Shown here: positions 57,300 through 64,000 of the stretch, piece by piece
Numbering within the stretch: position 1 is the first letter of the stretch
Layout of the letters: the number at the start of each line of letters is the position of its first letter
From: Brasilonema sp. UFV-L1
Lineage (GTDB): Bacteria > Cyanobacteriota > Cyanobacteriia > Cyanobacteriales > Nostocaceae
Reading direction: 5' to 3'
NCBI RefSeq assembly: GCF_012912105.1
Contig: NZ_QMEA01000020.1
Coordinates: 1-64,000 of the forward strand
Length of the DNA: 64,000 nucleotides
Made by a program: the position numbers and the translations under genes
Notes under the pieces: generated by a model
Told to the model about the DNA's origin: nothing
Seen by the model: only the letters and a program-made list of their open reading frames with translations
The model's database searches: none

Positions 57300-57395
57300 A
57301 GGAATTGGAGAGTAGGGGAAGTGGGGGAAGTGGAGGGAGTCGGGGAAGAAAGTACTCCCCTAACTCCCTTAACTCCCCCATCTCCCCCACTCTGA
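57300..57395. repeat. G-rich/C-rich tandem repeat hairpin between lpxA and lpxB
   Basis: Repeats of GGGGAAGTG type followed by CTCCCTTAACTCCCCC type form a long imperfect hairpin centred on GAAAGTACTC. This is a common STRR class in filamentous cyanobacteria. It could reduce read-through into lpxB. Confidence 0.6.
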
Positions 57396-57396
57396 A

Positions 57397-58251
57397 TTAT
57401 GATTCGTCACTCACGGCTGCTTTTCCTTTACCAGGAATTAAGCCACGTCTTCCTGGCATTTGAGAAAGCAGCAAAAAGCGACGTAGATGCTGTAATTGTT
57501 GGGTATCACCCAGGAGTTCTAGCTGTTCTAAGGAATCCTTGAAAAGCAACTCAGAACGATAAAGAATACGGAAGGCTTTTTTAAGGATTTGAAATTCGTC
57601 AGGAGTAAAACCAGCGCGTTTGAGTCCGACAAGGTTTAGTGAACGGATTCGCGATGGATTTCCTTCGACAAGCATATATGGAGGGACATCTCGCTCAATG
57701 CGACTCATACCTCCCACCATTGCGAAGCTACCAATATGGACAAATTGATGAATTCCTAGGACTCCACTAATGACTGCTCGTGATTCTATGTGAACGTGAC
57801 CGGCGATCGCCACAGAATTAGAAATAGTCACACTGTCTTCTACCACAGAATTATGACCGACATGGACGTAAGCCATGAGCAAGTTACCGTTACCTATACG
57901 AGTTTCTTTACCCGCACCAGTTGCACGGTTAATCGTGACGTACTCGCGAATGCGATTATCATCTCCGATTTTAACCCAGCTAAATTCGCCATTATATTTC
58001 CGGTCTTGGGGTTCCATTCCAATAACCGCTCCCGGAAAAATTTGATTTCGTGCCCCAATTTCTAAAGGTCCTTCCAGTACAGCATGAGCGCCGATGGTGG
58101 TTTCTGGACCTACTTTGACATGCCCTCCAATGACAGCATAAGCACCGACTTGCACTGTAGGGTGCAATTCTGCATCAGGATGAACGACAGCTGTAGAATG
58201 AATTAACGTTTTCAAGGGTGCATCTCCAGAACAAACTTGAGTGCTGAGCAT
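57397..58251 (-). CDS. lpxA: UDP-N-acetylglucosamine acyltransferase LpxA
   Basis: First acyltransferase of lipid A synthesis, a trimeric left-handed beta-helix enzyme. 284 residues with hexapeptide repeats throughout (IHSTAVVHPDAELH, VQVGAYAVIGGHVKVG). The catalytic His region is MAYVHVGHNSVVED. The C-terminal helical part (FTPDEFQILKKAFRILYRSE) is followed by a slightly long tail (KGKAAVSDES). The start is ATG 58251; the N-terminus is about 12 residues longer than the core. Confidence 0.95.
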   Translation of the reverse strand: MLSTQVCSGDAPLKTLIHSTAVVHPDAELHPTVQVGAYAVIGGHVKVGPETTIGAHAVLEGPLEIGARNQIFPGAVIGMEPQDRKYNGEFSWVKIGDDNRIREYVTINRATGAGKETRIGNGNLLMAYVHVGHNSVVEDSVTISNSVAIAGHVHIESRAVISGVLGIHQFVHIGSFAMVGGMSRIERDVPPYMLVEGNPSRIRSLNLVGLKRAGFTPDEFQILKKAFRILYRSELLFKDSLEQLELLGDTQQLQHLRRFLLLSQMPGRRGLIPGKGKAAVSDES

Positions 58252-58344
58252 TTAGTTATTTAGTAGCCGAAAGTGTCAGGTAAGCTACTCAAGTGTGAGG
58301 GTGTCGAAAATATAGAACTCAAATAATAATGCTATTGTGGGCTG

Positions 58345-58540
58345 TGTATTTTACTGGTATCCTTATCAGTTACCAGTTATCAGTTATCAAGTACCCGCAG
58401 TATCAATTATCAATTATCAATTATCAATTATCAGTTATCGATTTGATAATTGTTCATTGCTGATTGCTCATTGTTCATTGATAACTGTTCATTGTTCACT
58501 GTTCAGTGTGTACTGTGTACTGTGTACTGTTTGAATCAAG
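58345..58540. repeat. Heptamer STRR array between lpxA and fabZ
   Basis: Successive runs of different 7-bp units: TTATCAG (near 58365), ATTATCA (58400-58430), TGTTCAT (58450-58500) and TGTGTAC (58505-58530). This is classic short tandem repeat DNA of filamentous cyanobacteria. No gene is present in 58252-58600. Confidence 0.8.
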
Positions 58541-58600
58541 ATTTGATAAAGGCACGTCACGGTCATGCCTTTACCACGCTTCTACCACAAAAGCAAATTT

Positions 58601-59137
58601 TTAAGATACGAGGGAAAACATCAGTTCGCCTTCAGTAGCCAGGTGACCATCAACTTCGGCATGCGCTTGCATTTTACCGAAACGACGTTGTTTTACCCAC
58701 AACAGTTCCACGGTCATAACCAGTTGATCCCCTGGCACAACTTGACGTCGGAAGCGAGTTTTGTCGATACCAGCAAAGACAAAGAGTCCGCCTTCCAACT
58801 CTGGAAGTTGAGTTAAAACAATACCGCCGACTTGTGCCATTGCTTCTACAATCAGTACTCCTGGCATAATTGGACGTCCTGGAAAATGACCTTGAAAATG
58901 AGGTTCATTGATAGTGACGTTTTTAATGCCAACAGCTCGTTTCCCTGGCACATATTCAATAATCCGGTCTACGAGCGCAAAGGGGTACCGATGAGGTAGC
59001 AGCTTTTGGATCTCTTCGACAGAGTAGATAATTTTATTGTCCGACTTGTTTGTGCTTGTATCATCTGCCTGATTGTTGGTAGATGCGGGTGTGGGAGCAT
59101 CAACAACAGTATTGATTTGTTCGGTAACGGTTGACAT
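58601..59137 (-). CDS. fabZ: 3-hydroxyacyl-ACP dehydratase FabZ
   Basis: Hot-dog-fold dehydratase of fatty acid synthesis that shares hydroxyacyl-ACP with LpxA/LpxD. 178 residues: a disordered Thr/Asn/Ser-rich extension of about 35 residues, then [14 protein letters not shown] and the catalytic [20 protein letters not shown] with His and, later, Glu in VEAMAQVGG. The extension is longer than in E. coli and its role is unknown. It lies between lpxC and lpxA as usual in cyanobacteria. Confidence 0.95.
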   Translation of the reverse strand: MSTVTEQINTVVDAPTPASTNNQADDTSTNKSDNKIIYSVEEIQKLLPHRYPFALVDRIIEYVPGKRAVGIKNVTINEPHFQGHFPGRPIMPGVLIVEAMAQVGGIVLTQLPELEGGLFVFAGIDKTRFRRQVVPGDQLVMTVELLWVKQRRFGKMQAHAEVDGHLATEGELMFSLVS

Positions 59138-59245
59138 TGAGACTGTTATTTGCCTTCTATTTTTGCTCTTTCCGTAGGTGCTTGTTTGAACCTCCCCCTT
59201 TTGATTTGGGATTTGGGATTTAGGATTTAAGAACCAATCTAAAAT

Positions 59246-60097
59246 CTAAAATCCAAAATCTAAAATCTTTTGTGCCAGTTGAATGTGTAAATTGTGGCTG
59301 GCTTTATACGCCAAGAAATGAGCGCAAGGGAAAATTCCAAGTAAGCTTAAATCTCCTACTAGATCCAAGATTTTATGACGTACTGGCTCATTTGCAAATC
59401 TTAATGGCGGATTTAGCCAACCTTCTGGTCCACAAACAAGTGCATTCTCTAAGCTTCCACCTTTAATTAACCCAGTTTGCTGTAAGTGTTCGATTTGATG
59501 CAGTAAACCAAATGTACGGGCAGGAGCAATGTCTGTAACAAAGCTAGAATAAGGGTTTACTTTGTTAGTACTAAGTAATAAGCTGTGCCATTGATTACCA
59601 ATTGCTGGTAAATCAAAATCAATTCCGTAGGTAAAACGAGTTTCTGGGGCTGGAAGGGCACAGACAAAAGCATCACCCTGACGTACCCAAATTGGCTGGT
59701 CAATAACTAGGGGAACTTTATCCTCAGTTAAGTTTTGTGACGTTAAGCCAACTTGGGCGATCGCCTCTGTCCATACTTTTGCCGAACCATCTAAAAGTGG
59801 CACTTCTGGGCCATCAATTTCAATTCGGGCGTTATCAACTCCCATTGCGCTAAGAGATGCGAGTAAATGCTCTACTGTGCGGACGTATGCTTCTTCTTTA
59901 CCCAACTGAGTCGAAAGCACAGTTTGATGAACCGCTGCGACTTGGGCTGGAATTATTGGAGTATCGGGCAAATCTACACGTACAAAGTAGCGTCCACTTC
60001 CTGCTACATCTGGGCGTATCCGAACTTGGGTTGTGACTCCGCTATGCAGTCCTACCCCTGTTTGGATGATTTCTGCTGCTAATGTGTGTTGTTGCAT
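59246..60097 (-). CDS. lpxC: UDP-3-O-acyl-N-acetylglucosamine deacetylase LpxC
   Basis: Zinc deacetylase, the committed step of lipid A synthesis. 283 residues, typical for cyanobacteria. The zinc-binding histidine in [10 protein letters not shown] and the HKILDLVGD motif with the second His and Asp are intact. GVGLHSG near the N-terminus and the C-terminal HLAYKASHN-like region ([12 protein letters not shown]) are present. The start is ATG 60097. Confidence 0.96.
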   Translation of the reverse strand: MQQHTLAAEIIQTGVGLHSGVTTQVRIRPDVAGSGRYFVRVDLPDTPIIPAQVAAVHQTVLSTQLGKEEAYVRTVEHLLASLSAMGVDNARIEIDGPEVPLLDGSAKVWTEAIAQVGLTSQNLTEDKVPLVIDQPIWVRQGDAFVCALPAPETRFTYGIDFDLPAIGNQWHSLLLSTNKVNPYSSFVTDIAPARTFGLLHQIEHLQQTGLIKGGSLENALVCGPEGWLNPPLRFANEPVRHKILDLVGDLSLLGIFPCAHFLAYKASHNLHIQLAQKILDFGF

Positions 60098-60173
60098 ATT
60101 GTTTTTTGTCCTTTGTCCTTAGTCATTGGTCTTAACTTATGACTAATGACCGAATCAGTTATCAGTTATCAGC

Positions 60174-60288
60174 AGGACTTACGCAAAATAATGAAAAAAT
60201 AAACCGCAAAGGACGCATTAGCGTAGCGTGCCCGCAGGGCATAGAGCACGAAGTTAAGAGAGTTTAAAAGAGTTTTTGCGTAAGTCCT
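60174..60288. mobile_element. AGGACTTACGC-family MITE between lpxC and bamA
   Basis: 115 bp bounded by AGGACTTACGC and GCGTAAGTCCT, same orientation as the 50765 copy and nearly the same inside. Flanks TATCAG (60167-60172) and AATCAG (60289-60294) match at five of six positions. Heptamer repeats (ATCAGTT) continue on both sides, so it inserted into an STRR array. The rest of 60098-60402 is such repeats. Confidence 0.75.
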
Positions 60289-60402
60289 AATCAGTTATCA
60301 GTTATCAAGGAAGCGCAGTATCAGTACTTGTTATTCATAAGCGCTGATTTGTGTGTACTGTGTACTGTGTACTGTTTACTGATAACTGTTAATAATGAGT
60401 AC

Positions 60403-63132
60403 TTAGAACCTTTCACCAATACCAAAATTGATCCGGCTATCTCCATCGTCGCTGATACCGTAGTCAATACGAATCGGTCCTAAAGGAGACTGTACCCGTA
60501 CTCCAATACCATAGCCGTAGCCACTCCCGCTTTTGTTCAGTATCTCAGCTGCTTTGGTTCCGCTTCCCAAATCGGTACCAAGATCGAAAAAGAGTGCGCC
60601 ACTGACGACTGAGAAAACTGGGAACCGATACTCAAGTGATGCTTGTACGAAACTGCGTCCACTCCCTAAACCTCCTTCGTCATATCCTCGAACGGAGTTG
60701 CTACCACCAAGAGAGAAAGCTTCGTAGGGAGGTAAGTCACCGAGAATTGTTCCCGCTTGAAGATTAAAAGCAAGGGTTTGCGGTCCTTTGCTGAAGTTCA
60801 GAAAGCTGACAGGGAGGTATTGACTGTAGCTACCCCGCAACCTGGTTAGTAAAATATTGCCTAATCCTATCGGTACTGATTGGTCAAGACCAACGCGGAA
60901 GAATGAACCCTTGGTAGGTTGTAAAGGATTATTTCTCAGGTCACGTGCAACACCAAGTTGCAATAACAGCAAATCGTCTTCACCTTCTCCAGATTGGCTC
61001 AACTCAACGAATTGATCCTTTGTGTCTTCGAGTAGTCCAATCTTTCTAATATCGCCATCAGCATCTTTGATGGAAACTCGTTGATATTGCAAACCAGCTG
61101 AAGCTGTCCATTGTGATCTCTCGAAGGGATTTCTGGACAAGGGACGGGTGAAGTTAACGCCACCTCCTAAACGCGTGATGCGGGGGCGATCGCCATCGTC
61201 GTCAGGTTTATTGGGGTTATAAGTCTCAATATTTTTATCATCACCCTCAAAAATTAAGGAAATCGACCGACGACGGAAGAGATTTGCCGTATACGAAGTC
61301 CGGAAGGGATCACCTGCTATCCAGGGATCTGTAAAGCGCAGGTCAAATAAAAATTCATCTCGCGTTCCCAGTTGTATTTCTGCCCCTAATTTTTGATTTC
61401 TACCGTTGAGGTTTTGCTGCTGATAGCTGAGAGAACCAAACAGTCCACTTGCAGAACTAATACCAGCACCAGCTCCAATAGAACCACTGTTGCGCTCAAC
61501 AACATTAACGATCACATCCACTCTACTAGGATCTTTGCCCCCACTGGCGTCTGTACCTGGGTCAAGAGAAACATTGACATCTTCAAACAGTCCTAATCCA
61601 AAGACCCTTTGTAAGTCTTTTTGCACTGTGTTTCTGTTAAATATTTTTCCTGGCTTTAACTCCAGTTCTCTTGTGACGATATAAGGTTGTGTCCGTCCCC
61701 GGATTGGTTCTCCCTTATCATTTGTCACCTGACCTTCTTTATTGCGGAATTGTACTCGTATATTTGCGACTACCCCTTCTGCGACTTGCAAGTTGACAAC
61801 GCCATTTTCTGAAACTTGCGGCGCTCCAATCACGTTTGCGAGTACGTAACCTTGGTCTTGATAGCGTTTAGTTAATTGCTTGATACCTTCTTGTAAATCA
61901 CGCAGGTTCAGTATTTTACCATACTGCTCTTTGAATATTTCATCCGCAGTATTAGCAGGTAGTACGGATGGTACATTTGTGCCAGGATTTGCTTGTACCT
62001 GCACTTTCGTCAAGACAGGATTGGGTCGTACAACAAAGCTCACCCGTACTCCCAAAGGAGTATCTTCCGGTAGTGCTTGAACGTTTGAGAAGAAACCGGT
62101 GGCGAAGATAGAGTTGATATCCTCTTGCAGTTGAGAACGGGTTGTTGTTCGTCCTGGTTGGGTGCGAATTGCTCGATAAATTTGCTCTTCCAGTTCTGGC
62201 GTGATTTGTTGACCAGTTTCTGATCTAATGAAAACTTCAGAAACTAGCACGCGGGGTTCAGCAGCTTCTGGGGATTGTTCTGGTTGGGGACTTCCTGGAA
62301 TTTGTGGAGATGTTGGTTGAGTCCCAGGTTCATTGGTTCCATCTGGTGTAGTTGGAGTACCAGGAGTTTGGGGCGGTATCTGCTGCTGTTGATTACCAGG
62401 AGCAGGTGTTTGTTGTTGAATGCTTGGGAAAGAAGGTGTTTCGGGAGAATTTTGTCCCGGTTGAGCTTCTGGTTGATTGGTGTTATCTGGCGTGGTGGGA
62501 GTATTAGGAGTTTGGGTTGGTATCTGCTGCTGTTGATTATTTGGAACGGGTGTTTGTTGTTGAATGCTTGGAAGCTGATTGGTATTTCCCGGTGCGGGCG
62601 TCGTATTTGGGACTTCGGGGGATATTTGTTGCTGTTGAGTGTCGGGTGTGGGTGTTGCTTCCGGATTTTGTGCAGTTGTTGACGATTTTCTTGGCAGTGT
62701 AACCTTTTTTGTGGCGGTTGGTGCTGCTTGTTGACTGGTTAAAGGTTTTAAAGCCTCTGCTGTCTGCTGAAAACTCTTGAGAGGTTGTATTGTCACTGAC
62801 TTTTGTGCTGCTAAAGTTGGAAATCCGGTTGCAGCTTTGTACTGTTGACTAGTTAAAGGTTTTAAAGCCTCTGCTGTCTGCTGAACACTGTTGAGGGGTT
62901 GTGTTGTCACTGACTTTTCTGTGAAACTTGGCACTATGACTTCCGGTTTTGCCACAGATGCTGAAGCTGGAAAAATCCCGACAACTTGATGCTCCTGATG
63001 AGCTGTGGGTTTCAAAACCTCTGCTGTCTGGTTTGAGTTTGAACTATTGGGGGTTTGTGCATTTGCACTCAGTAAACTACCAAAAGGGGACGAAATCGCC
63101 ACAACTGTGACTAAAACGGGAGATAAGCGCAT
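60403..63132 (-). CDS. bamA: Outer membrane assembly protein BamA/Omp85
   Basis: Inserts beta-barrel proteins into the outer membrane; in cyanobacteria the relative of chloroplast Toc75. 909 residues from ATG 63132 (MRLSPVLVTV, signal peptide ending SANAQ); a GTG nine codons upstream is less likely. A disordered N-terminal region (about 30-290) holds QQTAEALKPLTSQQ repeats and Pro/Gln/Thr runs. POTRA repeats follow at about 290-550 (VLVSEVFIRSETGQQI, ITPELEEQIYRAI, GKIFNRNTVQKDLQRVF). A C-terminal barrel (about 560-909) includes LGGSNSVRGYDEGGLGSG and the final INFGIGERF. It is upstream of lpxC. Confidence 0.95.
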   Translation of the reverse strand: MRLSPVLVTVVAISSPFGSLLSANAQTPNSSNSNQTAEVLKPTAHQEHQVVGIFPASASVAKPEVIVPSFTEKSVTTQPLNSVQQTAEALKPLTSQQYKAATGFPTLAAQKSVTIQPLKSFQQTAEALKPLTSQQAAPTATKKVTLPRKSSTTAQNPEATPTPDTQQQQISPEVPNTTPAPGNTNQLPSIQQQTPVPNNQQQQIPTQTPNTPTTPDNTNQPEAQPGQNSPETPSFPSIQQQTPAPGNQQQQIPPQTPGTPTTPDGTNEPGTQPTSPQIPGSPQPEQSPEAAEPRVLVSEVFIRSETGQQITPELEEQIYRAIRTQPGRTTTRSQLQEDINSIFATGFFSNVQALPEDTPLGVRVSFVVRPNPVLTKVQVQANPGTNVPSVLPANTADEIFKEQYGKILNLRDLQEGIKQLTKRYQDQGYVLANVIGAPQVSENGVVNLQVAEGVVANIRVQFRNKEGQVTNDKGEPIRGRTQPYIVTRELELKPGKIFNRNTVQKDLQRVFGLGLFEDVNVSLDPGTDASGGKDPSRVDVIVNVVERNSGSIGAGAGISSASGLFGSLSYQQQNLNGRNQKLGAEIQLGTRDEFLFDLRFTDPWIAGDPFRTSYTANLFRRRSISLIFEGDDKNIETYNPNKPDDDGDRPRITRLGGGVNFTRPLSRNPFERSQWTASAGLQYQRVSIKDADGDIRKIGLLEDTKDQFVELSQSGEGEDDLLLLQLGVARDLRNNPLQPTKGSFFRVGLDQSVPIGLGNILLTRLRGSYSQYLPVSFLNFSKGPQTLAFNLQAGTILGDLPPYEAFSLGGSNSVRGYDEGGLGSGRSFVQASLEYRFPVFSVVSGALFFDLGTDLGSGTKAAEILNKSGSGYGYGIGVRVQSPLGPIRIDYGISDDGDSRINFGIGERF

Positions 63133-63377
63133 TTTCTTTAGATTCCTCTTCACATCCACACACCATCACAAGGCAATCATGCTTTCGAGCAAAGGTTATG
63201 CAAAAATTACATTCCTACTTTTGCAATTTACCTTTATCAGGCAAATGACAAAAGACAAAACTGAATAAAACTCATTTGCTTTTCCTTTTTACCAGAAGTC
63301 TGAGGAATTGGGGATCACCGATGAAGGATTGGGGATAACCTAGTTCCCAGTCAAGAGTCTCCAATACCTCCGTAGCA

Positions 63378-64000
63378 TCAAGTGCTTTCTACAGCTTTGA
63401 GTACTCGTTGTAAAACCTCCTGGTACGCATTTTCTACATTTCCCAAATCTCGACGGAAACGATCTTTGTCAAGTACCCGCAGATTCGGATCATCTCCTTT
63501 GGAGTTGTCCCACAAGCGACAAGTATCAGGGCTAATTTCATCTGCTAATAGCAATTGTTGTTGTGCGTCCAAGCCAAACTCCAGTTTGAAGTCTACTAAG
63601 GTAATGTCGCACCGCCCGAAAAAGTCACAGAGAAACTTGTTGATTTGTAATGCTAGATGGGTAATACTATCCACTTGTTCCACAGTCGCTAGTTCCAACA
63701 GGAAAAGGCGATCGCGTGTTAACAATGGATCTCCAAGTTGATCATTTTTGTAATAAAACTCGACCAATGGCTGTTTTAGCACAGTACCCAGTGCTAATCC
63801 TGTTTGTTGGCAAAGACTCCCAGCCGCAATGTTTCTAACAACGACTTCTAGGGGCAAAATCTTCAATGCCTTTACCCGCATCTGATGAGGACTAGGGCTG
63901 TCTATATAATGAGTCTTTATGCCATGTGCTTCCAGTTGTTGAAATAATTTACTGGAAATGCTACAATTAAAAGTTCCTTTATTCTGTATCAATCCTCGCT
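63378..64000 (-). CDS. purC: SAICAR synthetase PurC, 5' end beyond window
   Basis: Phosphoribosylaminoimidazole-succinocarboxamide synthase, purine pathway. The visible part (about 207 residues) covers most of the enzyme: IQNKGTFNCSISSKLFQQLE, VVVRNIAAGSL, DPLLTRDRLFLL, LVDFKLEFGL, LADEISPDTCRLWD and DKDRFRRDLG. Only about the first 40 residues are missing because the gene runs off the right edge. It sits upstream of bamA on the same strand with a 245-bp gap. Confidence 0.95.
   Translation of the reverse strand, partial: RGLIQNKGTFNCSISSKLFQQLEAHGIKTHYIDSPSPHQMRVKALKILPLEVVVRNIAAGSLCQQTGLALGTVLKQPLVEFYYKNDQLGDPLLTRDRLFLLELATVEQVDSITHLALQINKFLCDFFGRCDITLVDFKLEFGLDAQQQLLLADEISPDTCRLWDNSKGDDPNLRVLDKDRFRRDLGNVENAYQEVLQRVLKAVEST

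Noticed and set aside
58360-58535. Regular repeats considered as a CRISPR array
   Set aside because: Units are 7 bp and directly adjacent with no spacers; this is STRR DNA.

Overview
The window looks like chromosomal DNA of a filamentous, probably heterocyst-forming cyanobacterium (Nostocales type). Evidence: frequent HIP1 octamers (GCGATCGC, for example near 6271, 6411, 12153, 16261); many short tandem heptamer repeats between genes; an RNase P RNA with a repeat-filled P12 arm; cyanobacteria-restricted families (SufR, DUF3172, DUF4346, Psb32-like TPM protein, cyanobacteriochrome GAF); and the cyanobacterial gene order purC-bamA-lpxC-fabZ-lpxA-lpxB. No tRNA, rRNA or CRISPR array was recognised. 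All calls come from reading sequence and translations; no database search was run.

Layout. 1-492: 5' part of a group II intron inserted in a tnpB gene. 568-6723: SUF Fe-S cluster locus, sufBCDS on the minus strand with divergent sufR and two SufR-type operators; a repeat unit sits in frame inside sufD. 6884-9224: small genes and a scarred area (truncated HigB-like toxin with intact antitoxin, a TPR fragment, a MITE). 9225-18586: corA, rnpB, rnc, an oxidoreductase, a histidine kinase, a RibD-type reductase, a FemAB/GNAT-like protein and DUF4346. 18774-30485: Psb32-like protein, NADAR enzyme, membrane proteins, a cupin, a chrB/MFS pair joined by an apparent deletion, an AMIN-domain protein and a CPA2 antiporter. 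31319-44081: a 12.8 kb signalling block, with a six-domain response regulator, a 1391-aa hybrid kinase and a response regulator on the plus strand, and convergently a DXCF-type cyanobacteriochrome kinase, a response regulator and a second hybrid kinase. 44389-50494: membrane protein, SGNH hydrolase, CPBP protease, an FHA-flavoprotein fusion followed upstream by an FHA/zinc-ribbon protein, and endonuclease V. 51209-55885: membrane protein, Tat-exported aldo/keto reductase, and a candidate type II restriction-modification pair. 56114-64000: lipid A and outer membrane biogenesis cluster, ending in a partial purC.

How it works together. The suf locus is an autoregulated Fe-S assembly operon. The lpx/fabZ/bamA group makes the lipid A precursor and inserts outer-membrane proteins. 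The signalling block probably forms two phosphorelays, one with a likely bilin photosensor and one ending in a c-di-GMP synthase domain.

The most unusual things are: (i) a dense set of miniature inverted-repeat elements, including one family whose TIR begins AGGACTTACGC, with five copies each flanked by matching or near-matching 6-bp target duplications, some nested; (ii) the intron-in-tnpB nest; (iii) a repeat translated inside SufD; (iv) the FHA-monooxygenase module, the best candidate here for an undescribed pathway; (v) the chrB-MFS deletion junction and the toxin scar.
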